A DNA stretch of 64,000 nt, taken from positions 2,355,001 to 2,419,000 of the forward strand of contig NZ_CP047897.1 of NCBI RefSeq assembly GCF_009913235.1. The letters run 5' to 3'. Under the pieces are notes generated by a model. It did not search any database, was not told the origin of the DNA, and was given only the letters and a program-made list of their open reading frames with translations. This document shows, piece after piece, positions 47,674 through 55,408 of this stretch; position 1 is the first letter of the stretch; the number at the start of each line of letters is the position of its first letter. A program made the translations under genes and the position numbers. The stretch is from Nibribacter ruber (GTDB lineage Bacteria > Bacteroidota > Bacteroidia > Cytophagales > Hymenobacteraceae).

Positions 47674-48444
47674 ATGAAAATAGCTTTCTTCTCAGACGTA
47701 CACGCAAATTTACCGGCCCTGCAAGCCGTCCTAGCTGACATTGACGCCCAGAACCCAGACGTCATTTATTGCCTAGGTGATTTGGTGGGCTACGCTACCC
47801 AGCCCAATGAAGTAGTGGACCTCATCAAAGCCCGCAAGATTCCTACCATTGCCGGAAACTATGACGAAGGCATTGGCCTGGCCAACGGCGACTGTGGCTG
47901 TGCCTACAAAACAGACGGAGACAAAGACCTGGGCGCCCAGTCCATTGCCTACACAGATGCGGCCATCAGCCCAGAGAACCGCTCCTTTTTGCGCATGCTG
48001 CCCCGCCACATCAGGCTGGAGTTTCAGAATCCGGCGCTGAACCTGATGTTGGTGCACGGTAGTCCGCGCAAGATTAATGAGTACCTGTTTGAAGACCGGC
48101 CAGAAGAAAGTCTGCTGAGAATTCTGAGGGACGCCCAAACAGACGTGCTGCTCTTCGGGCACACGCACCAGCCCTACCACCGCGCATTGGCTTATGCCCA
48201 CAATGGCCAGACGCGCTATGGCCATGCCATTAATATTGGATCGGTGGGCAAGCCCAAAGACGGAAACCCGAAGGCCGGCTACATGCTCCTGCACCTACAC
48301 GAGCACACCAGTCTTAGCCAGCCAGACAGCTTACAGGTAGAATTCCGCCGCGCGGCCTATGACGTAGAACGTGCCGCTCAAGCCATTGAAGCCAGCCCCC
48401 TCCCCAATGAATTCGCGCAAATGCTCAGAACCGGAGGCAAGTAA
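47674..48444 (+). CDS. Metallophosphoesterase
   Basis: 256 residues; calcineurin-like fold. Motifs in order: FSDVHANLPAL (7-17; Asp and His ligands), CLGDLVGYATQPNEVV (~33-48), GNYDEG (~62; the usual GNHD with His replaced by Tyr), LVHGSPRKINEYL (~126), and LFGHTHQPY (~156). Members of this YfcE-like group are phosphatases or cyclic-nucleotide esterases. Placed between arsI and acr3, so perhaps part of the arsenic response; no direct evidence. Confidence 0.85.
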   Translation: MKIAFFSDVHANLPALQAVLADIDAQNPDVIYCLGDLVGYATQPNEVVDLIKARKIPTIAGNYDEGIGLANGDCGCAYKTDGDKDLGAQSIAYTDAAISPENRSFLRMLPRHIRLEFQNPALNLMLVHGSPRKINEYLFEDRPEESLLRILRDAQTDVLLFGHTHQPYHRALAYAHNGQTRYGHAINIGSVGKPKDGNPKAGYMLLHLHEHTSLSQPDSLQVEFRRAAYDVERAAQAIEASPLPNEFAQMLRTGGK

Positions 48445-48445
48445 A

Positions 48446-48656
48446 TTTGGAGATGTGAAGATTTGGGAGATGTGAAAATTTGGAAATGAGCGGATGATCT
48501 ATATTGGTACTTCCTACTTTCTTGCGCTATAGCTTTCCACCTTCATATTCCTAATCCCTGATTCTGATTATTTCCTAATCTTCTACTCCCAAAACCACCC
48601 CCATTTTCACATCTTCAAATCTGCACATCTCCAAATTTTCACATCTTCACATTCAA
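48446..48656. repeat. Inverted pair of GATGTGAA-rich repeats
   Basis: Left block 48446-48486 (AAATTTGGAGATGTGAAGAT... units) and right block 48603-48656 are inverted copies of the same 10- to 16-nt phrase, each repeated two to three times. They frame about 115 bp of unique AT-rich DNA between the phosphoesterase and acr3. Confidence 0.7.
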
Positions 48657-48661
48657 AAACC

Positions 48662-49720
48662 ATGTCTCCTCGTCTTTCCTTTTTAGACCGCCATCTTACC
48701 CTTTGGATTTTTCTGGCCATGGCCGTGGGGGTGGGAATTGGATATTTCTTTCCTTCGGCACCGGGCTTGTTGAACCACTTCCAGAGCGGAAGCACCAATT
48801 GGCTCATTGCAGCAGGGCTTATTTTAATGATGTATCCGCCGCTGGCCAAGGTGCGGTATGAGCAGTTGGGACGGGTGTTCAGAGACGTGAAGATTTTACT
48901 GCTGTCTTTGGTGCAGAACTGGCTCTTGGGGCCTTTGCTCATGTTCTTGCTGGCCATTGCGCTGCTACCAGACAAGCCCGAGTTCATGGTAGGTTTGATT
49001 CTGATTGGCCTGGCCCGCTGCATTGCCATGGTGCTGGTCTGGAATGACCTGGCCAAAGGCGATCCAGATTACGTGGCCGGGCTGGTGGCGTTCAACAGCA
49101 TTTTCCAGATCCTGTTTTACAGTGCCTACGCTTACTTGTTTATCACGGTGCTGCCGCCGCTTTTCGGGTTGGAGGGAAGTCTGGTGAACATTAGCATAGG
49201 TGAGGTGGCGCAGAGCGTCTTAGTGTACCTGGGCATACCCTTTGCCGCCGGCGCTTTGACCCGGTTCATTCTATTGCCACTCAAAGGCAAAGAATGGTAT
49301 GAGCAGAAGTTCATTCCGGCCATAAGTCCCCTTACGCTGGTTTCATTGCTGTTTACCATTGTGGTCATGTTCAGCCTGAAGGGCGATTTGATGGTGCACC
49401 TTCCTCTGGATGTGCTGCGGGTGGCCATTCCTTTGTTCATCTACTTTATTATCATGTTTTTTCTGGCCTTCTGGATGGGTCGCAAGGCCGGTGCCAACTA
49501 TGAGAAGACCGTGTCTCTGGCTTTTACGGCTGCCAGCAACAACTTTGAGCTGGGCATTGCCGTGGCCATTGCCGTTTTTGGCATTGAGTCTGGCGTGGCC
49601 TTCGCTACGGTCATTGGCCCGCTGGTAGAGGTGCCTGTACTCATAAGCCTGGTCAACGTAGCACTGCGCCGGAAAAACGAATTCGCGCCGCAAGCCCAGG
49701 AAACTTCTGACCCGGTTTAA
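48662..49720 (+). CDS. acr3: ACR3 family arsenite efflux transporter
   Basis: 352 residues with ten likely membrane helices. The ACR3 signature includes the essential Cys in [19 protein letters not shown] (~115-133), with [16 protein letters not shown] after it, and the second half [21 protein letters not shown] (~282-302) with the conserved Glu. Exports As(III) using the proton gradient. It closes the cluster arsR-arsI-phosphoesterase-acr3. No arsenate reductase (arsC) is present nearby. Confidence 0.92.
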   Translation: MSPRLSFLDRHLTLWIFLAMAVGVGIGYFFPSAPGLLNHFQSGSTNWLIAAGLILMMYPPLAKVRYEQLGRVFRDVKILLLSLVQNWLLGPLLMFLLAIALLPDKPEFMVGLILIGLARCIAMVLVWNDLAKGDPDYVAGLVAFNSIFQILFYSAYAYLFITVLPPLFGLEGSLVNISIGEVAQSVLVYLGIPFAAGALTRFILLPLKGKEWYEQKFIPAISPLTLVSLLFTIVVMFSLKGDLMVHLPLDVLRVAIPLFIYFIIMFFLAFWMGRKAGANYEKTVSLAFTAASNNFELGIAVAIAVFGIESGVAFATVIGPLVEVPVLISLVNVALRRKNEFAPQAQETSDPV

Positions 49721-49733
49721 TAAGCCCTGCCCT

Positions 49734-49771
49734 TGTTTTTAGGCTGTTTTCTGGAAAACAGGCCAAAAACG
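49734..49771. repeat. R38 palindromic repeat, copy 26
   Basis: 38 nt, centre CTGG; first base T. It lies 14 nt after the acr3 stop, before the terminator at 49797; convergent context. Confidence 0.92.
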
Positions 49772-49796
49772 GTTGGCAACAGACGTGGTATTCAAG

Positions 49797-49832
49797 CAAA
49801 GAGCGGGCACCTTTTCAGGCGTCCGCTCTTTG
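49797..49832 (+). terminator. Terminator after acr3
   Basis: CAAAGAGCGG(GC)ACC...GG(CG)TCCGCTCTTTG, about 12 bp of stem. No gene was recognised in the remaining 49833-50015. Confidence 0.78.
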
Positions 49833-50015
49833 TAATACAATTTGGTTGTCATGGGGGAAGAAAGCGGCTAGGCTGCTTTTCACTGGTCCGTCAATATGTA
49901 CACGAGTTACTTAAAAAAAAGGGAAATGGGCGGCTTGTCCTTTCAACATCACAATCTCCACAACACCGCGCCATTTCCTACTGTCTGGGCAAGTGAACAG
50001 GCCAGCGCCTATTCC

Positions 50016-50408
50016 TTACGCCTTATGTTTCTTTTCCTGCGCTTTTTCAGCTTTTAAGAGGGCCAGCATCTGTTTGGCCGGCACATAAGCCTCGCGCTTG
50101 CGCTTGATGAACGCGCGCTTTTTCACAAACTTCAGGTAGCCTTTGTACCCAATGTACAGGCCCGTTGGAATAAGAATGCACGCCAGCCACACAGAAATCT
50201 CAGACTTGAAGAACTGGTGCAGCGAGAACCCGGCAATGATCAGGGACAGGGCCGTGCGCAGGTACGCCAGGAAGGTGCGCTCGTTGGCGAAGGAAGTCCG
50301 CTCAATGGCTAGAGCATCTTTGATCTCTCCATTTGCCTTCTCCTTTATCTTGAGGTCCCTTCTTACCTCATCCATCATCTCTGGGCTCATGTAAGCGTCA
50401 TATTCCAT
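50016..50408 (-). CDS. DUF202 (YidH-type) membrane protein
   Basis: 130 residues. The family motif ALAIERTSFANERTFLAYLRTALSLIIAG spans ~34-62 and leads into the first helix. A second helix is VWLACILIPTGLYIGYKGYL (~73-92). The tail (KKRAFIKRKREAYVPAKQMLALLKAEKAQEKKHKA) is strongly basic and cytoplasmic. Function of DUF202 is not established. Single gene, R38 copy 26 downstream. Confidence 0.85.
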   Translation of the reverse strand: MEYDAYMSPEMMDEVRRDLKIKEKANGEIKDALAIERTSFANERTFLAYLRTALSLIIAGFSLHQFFKSEISVWLACILIPTGLYIGYKGYLKFVKKRAFIKRKREAYVPAKQMLALLKAEKAQEKKHKA

Positions 50409-50575
50409 AATACCTTTGTATACGCTTGATTTTTTGCTTAGATACAGATACTCATGGAATTACATGGTATTTTTAATATACTTTTGCTATTATTTTTCTG
50501 ACCCCGTAGTAATATTGTAATTTGGGCCGTATGGCAAAGAAAATACGGTAGCAGAAAGTACGTAAACCACTCACT

Positions 50576-51214
50576 ATGAAAGCTGTTTTTTACCTGTTGG
50601 CGCTGCTTTTGGCCGCTGTCTCCTTAAGCCCGGCCACGGCGCTGGCGCAGGATTCCTCCACGCCGCAAGACACGGTGCTCACCCGCCAGAACATCAAAGA
50701 CAACACCATCTTCTGGAACCAGAACCGCCTGGTGCGCCACAATAAAGGGGAACTGGAGCCTTTAGATACCCCAGCCAAGTACCCCAACGGCACCACCGTC
50801 TCGCCAGAAGGAAAGGTACGCCTGCCCAACGGCAGAACCATCACCTTGCAGCTTAAGCAGGCTGTGAACCCGCAGGGCAAGATTGTGCTGGCCGCAGATG
50901 ACCTGTTCACCTACACGGCCATACAGGAGCAGGAACGCCAGGTGGCCGGCGACACCGAAACCAGGATTGTGGTCATCAACGGCCAAATCTCGTCCATCAA
51001 ACAATCTGGCAAAGTCACAGCGTCTAATATTGGTTTGCAAAAGCAGGTAGAGCTCACCCAGCAGCTGGTGTCTTTGCTGGAGCAGCGCTCCCAACTACTG
51101 GAGGCCGCCATGGCTCCCGCAGACAAGGAGAAGGCCGCCAGCCAGACCAGATACTTAACCAATCGCATTGCCGCCGTAGAGAGGGACCTCAAGCAAAACG
51201 CCGGTAATCAATAA
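50576..51214 (+). CDS. Secreted protein with DUF6799-like repeats
   Basis: 212 residues; signal peptide 1-24 (ending TALAQ). The mature part has NGTTVSPEGKVRLPNGRTITLQLKQAVNPQGKIVL at ~80-115, the pattern I recall for DUF6799 domains. From ~150 it forms a long charged helix likely to be a coiled coil (LQKQVELTQQLVSLLEQRSQLLEAA). Function unknown; periplasmic. A TACTTTTG sequence at 50479-50486 is a possible -7 box. Confidence 0.72.
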   Translation: MKAVFYLLALLLAAVSLSPATALAQDSSTPQDTVLTRQNIKDNTIFWNQNRLVRHNKGELEPLDTPAKYPNGTTVSPEGKVRLPNGRTITLQLKQAVNPQGKIVLAADDLFTYTAIQEQERQVAGDTETRIVVINGQISSIKQSGKVTASNIGLQKQVELTQQLVSLLEQRSQLLEAAMAPADKEKAASQTRYLTNRIAAVERDLKQNAGNQ

Positions 51215-51310
51215 TTTCAAGGCTGCTTTCTCTCAGGGAGTTGCCGCAACGGCCGGTTTGTTTTTAGGGCGTGCGGTTTAAACCTTTTGCATGAATTTCC
51301 ATCTTACTTC

Positions 51311-51348
51311 TGTTTTTCGGCTATTTTTGAGGAATTAGCCGAAAAACA
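51311..51348. repeat. R38 palindromic repeat, copy 27
   Basis: 38 nt, arms TCGGCTA/TAGCCGA, fully compensated changes; ends are T and A instead of C and G, and remain paired. Next to a T-run of nine. Centre is TGAG-type. Confidence 0.9.
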
Positions 51349-51379
51349 GATTTTTTTTTGAATAAAAGAAAAGCACCCG

Positions 51380-51410
51380 TTGCATAATCATAGGAGACTG
51401 TTTATATTTG
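51380..51410 (+). promoter_or_regulatory. Promoter of the ECF sigma factor gene (51491)
   Basis: TTG (51380-51382), 20 nt, TATATTTG (51403-51410), a perfect Bacteroidota housekeeping promoter, with a leader of about 75 nt. Confidence 0.8.
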
Positions 51411-51490
51411 ATATATAAGTTATTCCTTTCAATTCACGCTAACCTCACAATATGGCCTAGACCTCTACGTTACCTTACATGTAGATTTAG

Positions 51491-52090
51491 ATGAATACAG
51501 TACAGCTCAACGATTCGGCGCTAGTAACGTCGTATATCGGTGGTAACGAGAGTGCGTTCGAGGAATTGGTGAACCGTCATAAAAGCAAGGTGTTCACCAC
51601 CATTCTGCTTATTGTAAAAGATACCTATACAGCCGAAGACCTTTTGCAGGAAACGTTTGTAAAGGCCATTCACACCATGAAGAGTGGTCGTTACAATGAG
51701 GAAGGCAAATTTTCATCCTGGATCTGCCGTATCGCCCATAACATGGCCATTGACTATTTCCGGAAGGAGAAGCGGAGCCCTATGATCACCCTGGAAGACG
51801 GCAGCAACGTGTTTAACACATTGAGCTTCTCTGAGGAGTCTGTGGAGACGGTCCGCATCAAAGAGGAAACCCATGCCCGGTTAAGAGAGCTGATTCAGCT
51901 GTTGCCGCCGGCCCAGAAAGAGGTGCTCATCATGCGCCACTACGCTGACATGAGTTTTCAGGAGATTGCAGAGGCTACCGGGGTTAGCATTAACACGGCT
52001 TTGGGCAGAATGAGATACGCATTAATCAATTTGCGGAAAAAAATGTCCCTTGATAAAACAGCCTATGATCAAAACCTTTACTCAAAATGA
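51491..52090 (+). CDS. ECF-type RNA polymerase sigma factor
   Basis: 199 residues. Region 2: ESAFEELVNRHKSKVFTTILLIVKDTYTAEDLLQETFVKAIHTM (~15-60). Region 4: LPPAQKEVLIMRHYADMSFQEIAEATGVSINTALGRMRYALINLRK (~137-182), with a clear helix-turn-helix. It has a housekeeping promoter (51380) and therefore seems constitutively made. Its last 26 nt overlap the start of a 76-residue protein gene, which is the likely co-regulated partner; a classical membrane anti-sigma factor is not present. Confidence 0.92.
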   Translation: MNTVQLNDSALVTSYIGGNESAFEELVNRHKSKVFTTILLIVKDTYTAEDLLQETFVKAIHTMKSGRYNEEGKFSSWICRIAHNMAIDYFRKEKRSPMITLEDGSNVFNTLSFSEESVETVRIKEETHARLRELIQLLPPAQKEVLIMRHYADMSFQEIAEATGVSINTALGRMRYALINLRKKMSLDKTAYDQNLYSK

Positions 52091-52295
52091 TCTAGTACAG
52101 TATCTTTATAACGAGTTGCCCACGCGGCAGCGCCTTTTGCTGGAAGACGCCATGATGGCCGACCAGGACCTGGCCGAAGACTGTGCAGATTTGCTTCTGG
52201 CCCACGCACGCCTACAAGAAGCCTACGCCCAGCCGAGTGACCGGGTCACCAACGCCATCATGCAGTACTCCAAAAGCCTGAGTTTGCATCCTTAA
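52065..52295 (+). CDS. 76-residue helical protein overlapping the sigma factor gene
   Basis: Start ATG 52065 (MIKTFTQNDLVQYLYNELPTRQRLLLEDAMMADQDLAEDC), 26 nt inside the sigma gene end. All-helical, acidic, no membrane segment. The N-terminal part (DLVQYLYNEL...LLEDAMMADQDLAED) resembles the zinc-finger-less N-terminal helix unit of anti-sigma-type proteins found next to ECF genes, including residues 1-50 of the protein at 54695. It could be a soluble anti-sigma or a regulator of the sigma factor; not proven. Confidence 0.72.
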   Translation: MIKTFTQNDLVQYLYNELPTRQRLLLEDAMMADQDLAEDCADLLLAHARLQEAYAQPSDRVTNAIMQYSKSLSLHP

Positions 52296-52312
52296 CTGAA
52301 AAGCATTTTTAC

Positions 52313-52357
52313 CAGACAGGCCCCGTCTATGAAAGTAGACGGGGCCTGTCTGTTTTT
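52313..52357. terminator. Perfect 17-bp terminator with R38 half-copy as T-tract
   Basis: CAGACAGGCCCCGTCTA, loop TGAAAG, exact inverse, then TTTTTAG. The T-run belongs to a half R38 copy (52351-52373, CTGTTTTTAGTCTGTTCTGGTGA without a right arm). Convergent genes. Confidence 0.88.
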
Positions 52358-52919
52358 AGTCTGTTCTGGTGATGGATTTGCCGTTGGAATATAACAATTG
52401 AATAAGCCCGTACTCGCGGTTCCAAAACACGGTGGCAGAATCCTTTTTGTACCCACCACTTGTAGGATAAGCCGTGAAAGTATAGACGTTCTGGTAGGTC
52501 TGCCCATTGATGACCGTTGGAACAGGAGAGGCCACTTCTTCTTCAGGCGTTAAGTCCCTCCAGAAATTATTTACCATTAGTGAAAAGCCATAGCCGCTTG
52601 TTAGGCTACCGGCCTCCAGGCTCACATCTAGAGAAATACCTTGTCCTGAAGAATACCTTACCTCATATTGTTCCAAAAACTCTCGTCCACCCCAAAGACT
52701 CCAGTAGGTCACATCTACCATCTCTCTTCTATACACAAGCTGGGGCACAGTCTGTACCTGACCTAGCGTGTCTAAGAATTTTAAGGTTTGGCCCTGACTG
52801 TAGCTCACAAAGTCCAGTTCTTTCTCTGAGAAACGGTAGTATTTGTCTTTCTTGGTGCAGCCCGCCACACTTCCCAAGAATAGCATAGTCCCTAATAGCC
52901 TAGTAAAAATCTTCCTCAT
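52356..52919 (-). CDS. Hypothetical lipoprotein
   Basis: 187 residues; signal peptide with lipobox SVAGC (Cys21), so an envelope lipoprotein. The mature part is strand-rich with many aromatic residues (YYRFSEKELDFVSYSQGQTLKFLD, EQYEVRYSSGQGISLDVSL, TYQNVYTFTAYPTSGG, YGLIQLLYSNGKS), like small periplasmic barrel or lipocalin-type Bacteroidota lipoproteins. No family recognised. Its last codons and stop (...SITRTD) are formed by the half R38 copy, so the gene end may have been reshaped by the repeat. Confidence 0.8.
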   Translation of the reverse strand: MRKIFTRLLGTMLFLGSVAGCTKKDKYYRFSEKELDFVSYSQGQTLKFLDTLGQVQTVPQLVYRREMVDVTYWSLWGGREFLEQYEVRYSSGQGISLDVSLEAGSLTSGYGFSLMVNNFWRDLTPEEEVASPVPTVINGQTYQNVYTFTAYPTSGGYKKDSATVFWNREYGLIQLLYSNGKSITRTD

Positions 52920-53074
52920 TATATATGCCTGCTATGTTCACCTTTCCCCAAGGTAGTTATTCTTGACGCCAGCCCGTAAAAAAAATGTAAAAAGCAGGCT
53001 GGGATTGCGTTCTACTCTAAGTGGCAACAGAGCTTCTTTTTTTATAATTTGCAGGATTAGAACCTCTTTCACCT

Positions 53075-53752
53075 ATGCGCAAGCCAGAACGGTACCGTCA
53101 CCTTATCTCTTATTTTACAGAGCACTTTCCAGAGCCTGAGACCGAGTTGGACTACCGCACGCCCTATGAGCTGCTCATTGCCGTGGTCTTGAGCGCCCAG
53201 TGCACAGACAAGCGCGTGAACCTGGTGACGCCTGCCCTATTTGAGGCCTACCCTACCGCAGAGGTGTTGGCAACTGCCAGTTCTGAGGATATTTTCCCCT
53301 ATATCAAGAGCATCTCCTACCCTAACAACAAGGCCAAGCATCTGGCGGGGCTGGGCAAGATGCTGGTAGAGCGTTTTGGCGGCGAGGTGCCCAGTACCAT
53401 AGAAGAACTGCAGCAACTGCCCGGCGTAGGCCGCAAAACCGCCAATGTGATTTCATCGGTTATTTTCAACATGCCGGCCATGGCCGTAGACACGCACGTG
53501 TTCAGGGTCTCCAAGCGTCTGGGCTTGGTCAGTGCCACGGCTAAAACCCCGCTGGAGGTAGAAAAGGAGCTCTTACAATACATCCCGCTGGACCTGGTGC
53601 CCAAGGCCCACCACTGGCTCATTTTGCACGGCCGCTACATCTGCCTGGCCCGTACTCCCCAGTGCGAGCGGTGCCCCCTCACCCACTTCTGTGCCTACTT
53701 CCAGAAAAACTGGCCCAACAAGCCAGACGATCCCCAGAACAAGCTCGGTTAA
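53075..53752 (+). CDS. nth: Endonuclease III
   Basis: 225 residues. Base-excision repair glycosylase/AP lyase for oxidised pyrimidines. Helix-hairpin-helix LPGVGRKTANVIS (~115-127) with the catalytic Lys, catalytic Asp in AVDTHVFRVSKRLGL (~136-150), and the 4Fe-4S cluster C-x6-C-x2-C-x5-C at CLARTPQCERCPLTHFC (~190-206). All key residues are present. Monocistronic; R38 copy 28 follows after 6 nt. Confidence 0.97.
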   Translation: MRKPERYRHLISYFTEHFPEPETELDYRTPYELLIAVVLSAQCTDKRVNLVTPALFEAYPTAEVLATASSEDIFPYIKSISYPNNKAKHLAGLGKMLVERFGGEVPSTIEELQQLPGVGRKTANVISSVIFNMPAMAVDTHVFRVSKRLGLVSATAKTPLEVEKELLQYIPLDLVPKAHHWLILHGRYICLARTPQCERCPLTHFCAYFQKNWPNKPDDPQNKLG

Positions 53753-53758
53753 CCGCCG

Positions 53759-53796
53759 CGTTTTTGGCCTGTTTTCTGGAAAACTGCCCAAAAACG
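53759..53796. repeat. R38 palindromic repeat, copy 28
   Basis: 38 nt, centre CTGG, right arm ACTGCCC mismatched once. 6 nt after the nth stop; no other copy occurs until 59558. Confidence 0.9.
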
Positions 53797-54100
53797 ACAC
53801 TTTCATGAAAAAGGTTATCCACTATAACCAGTCTCCAAGGCAGCCAAACACCTTAAGTCCTTCAGCACTACGTACTAAGAAGTTAAACACACAAGAGTAG
53901 AATTACAGAAAATAAGTATTTATTACCAGTAAATCGAGTTTAATACGTAGTGGCGCTACTTTAATATTTCGTAAACTAGCAGTTGGAAACTCTGTCTCTT
54001 TTTCTTCTCCTCTAACTGCCTGCCTTGTCCTGTGCAAAGCCTGAGTAGACGCTAGAAACACAGGCACCGCATATATATACCATATTTAATACAATAGGCT
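53797..54100. other. Intergenic stretch without recognised genes
   Basis: AT-rich non-coding DNA before the second sigma factor. It holds one TTATCCACT (53813-53821), 8 of 9 bases of a DnaA box, but a single box is not evidence of an origin. No two-element housekeeping promoter is visible, which would fit a sigma gene that controls its own promoter. Confidence 0.5.
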
Positions 54101-54667
54101 TTGATACGAGGGGAAGATAAAGTTCTGAGCAGGCTGAGGGCCGGCGATGAGACTTGTTTACGGGAGCTGTACCAGCAACACCGAGATGATTTTGTGCACT
54201 GGGCCTGCCGGCAGTACCAGTTGGAGCAAGAAGAGGCCAAGGATATCTTTCAGGTGACCATGGTGGCCTTCTATGAAAACGCCGCCTCTGGCAAATTAAC
54301 CCATCTTTCCTGTGAGTTGAAGACCTACCTTTTTGCGGTAGCCAAAAACCACATCCATAATTTTTTAAGAAATAAGGCGTCTGCCACTAACTTTGTTGAT
54401 GTTTCTGACATTAAGATAGAAGACAACACGCTAGAAGAAGAAGAGGCACAGGCTCACCAGAAGACACTGGTACACCAAGCCATTGCCCAATTACCGCCAG
54501 ACAACAGGCGGGTGCTGGAACTCTACTACTTCCATGACTATGACATGGCGTCTATTGCCCGCGAGATGGGGTACAAGAACGAGAATGTGGCCAAGGTAAA
54601 GAAATTGCAATGCCTGCGTAAGTTGTCCGTTATCTTAAGAGAAAAAGTTGAACAGTTAAACATTTAG
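54101..54667 (+). CDS. ECF-type RNA polymerase sigma factor next to CHAT locus
   Basis: 188 residues from TTG 54101 (no ATG in frame). Region 2: DETCLRELYQQHRDDFVHWACRQYQLEQEEAKDIFQVTMVAFYENA. Region 4: LPPDNRRVLELYYFHDYDMASIAREMGYKNENVAKVKKLQCLRKL, whose recognition helix (ENVAKVKKLQCLRKL) matches the group in which sigma genes sit beside TM-TPR and CHAT genes. It is followed at 27 nt by the membrane TPR gene, so these form one transcript. Likely directs expression of a small regulon, perhaps the locus itself. Confidence 0.9.
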   Translation: MIRGEDKVLSRLRAGDETCLRELYQQHRDDFVHWACRQYQLEQEEAKDIFQVTMVAFYENAASGKLTHLSCELKTYLFAVAKNHIHNFLRNKASATNFVDVSDIKIEDNTLEEEEAQAHQKTLVHQAIAQLPPDNRRVLELYYFHDYDMASIAREMGYKNENVAKVKKLQCLRKLSVILREKVEQLNI

Positions 54668-54694
54668 GCGCTGTGTTAGGCGTCTGCTCAGGCA

Positions 54695-55408
54695 TTGTTA
54701 GAAGAAGAAGCAACCCAACAGGCTTTTGAAGCATACCGCAGACAAGAAATGTCTGCCCCAGAGAGACAGGCGTTTGAAACAGCCCTGACCCGCGACCCTG
54801 CCTTGCGCCTGCTGTATGAGCAGTACTTGACTTTGGTAGAGGGCATAAAGGAAAGCAAGCGCCAGGAGCTTAACTACAAGCTGGAGGCCTGGGATGCCCA
54901 GATGCCCCCAGTGGCACAGAGAAAGATGCCCCTCTGGAAGATTGCTGCCAGCATTGTGCTGCTAATCACACTGTCTGTCACGCTCTTCCTGTACAAGACA
55001 GCCCACACGCAAGAACTCACCGCCCACACGTATGTTGAAGAACCGGGCCTGCCCGTATTAATGGGCGCTTCACAGGCTTGGGCACCGGCTATGAACGCCT
55101 ACAGGTCCAACCAGTTTGAGAAGGCTTTGCATGAGATTCCCGCGCAAGCCGGCGAAGACACCACCGCGTTCTTCAAGGGTATTCTCTACCTAAAACTCCA
55201 ACAACCCGCCGCTGCGTTAGCCAAGTTCACTGACATGGCCCTTACTACTTCTGCCTATTCAGAAAAAGCGGCCTATTACCGTGCCTACGCGCTTTGGCAG
55301 TCAGACCAAAAGAAGGAGGCTAAAGCGGTATTCCAGGAGATTGCTCAGCAGCCAGGGCACGTGTTCCAGAAAGAGGCAAGGCAGGTGTTAGCGTCTGGTT
55401 CTCTGTAG
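54695..55408 (+). CDS. Single-pass membrane protein with anti-sigma-like N-terminus and TPR-like C-terminus
   Basis: 237 residues from TTG 54695; a stop codon lies six codons upstream, so the start is well bounded. The cytoplasmic part ~1-75 is acidic and helical (QQAFEAYRRQEMSAPERQAFETALTRDPALR), resembling anti-sigma or peptidase-inhibitor-type segments. A membrane helix follows at ~87-107 (IAASIVLLITLSVTLFLYKTA). The periplasmic part 130-237 contains TPR-like pairs (AMNAYRSNQFEKALHEIPA, AFFKGILYLKLQQPAAALAKFTDMA, AAYYRAYALWQSDQKKEAKAVFQEIA). It would hold the sigma factor and sense something across the membrane. Its end overlaps the CHAT gene end by 21 nt, convergently. Confidence 0.82.
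   Translation: MLEEEATQQAFEAYRRQEMSAPERQAFETALTRDPALRLLYEQYLTLVEGIKESKRQELNYKLEAWDAQMPPVAQRKMPLWKIAASIVLLITLSVTLFLYKTAHTQELTAHTYVEEPGLPVLMGASQAWAPAMNAYRSNQFEKALHEIPAQAGEDTTAFFKGILYLKLQQPAAALAKFTDMALTTSAYSEKAAYYRAYALWQSDQKKEAKAVFQEIAQQPGHVFQKEARQVLASGSL

Noticed and set aside
49733-49996. Possible 87-residue gene after acr3
   Set aside because: It begins in translated R38 copy 26 and runs through the acr3 terminator; no RBS and no plausible protein character.
53813-53821. TTATCCACT as a DnaA box of an origin
   Set aside because: A single 8/9 match; no cluster, no dnaA or dnaN nearby. The rpmH-rnpA pair at 3.2-3.8 kb is also without dnaA.
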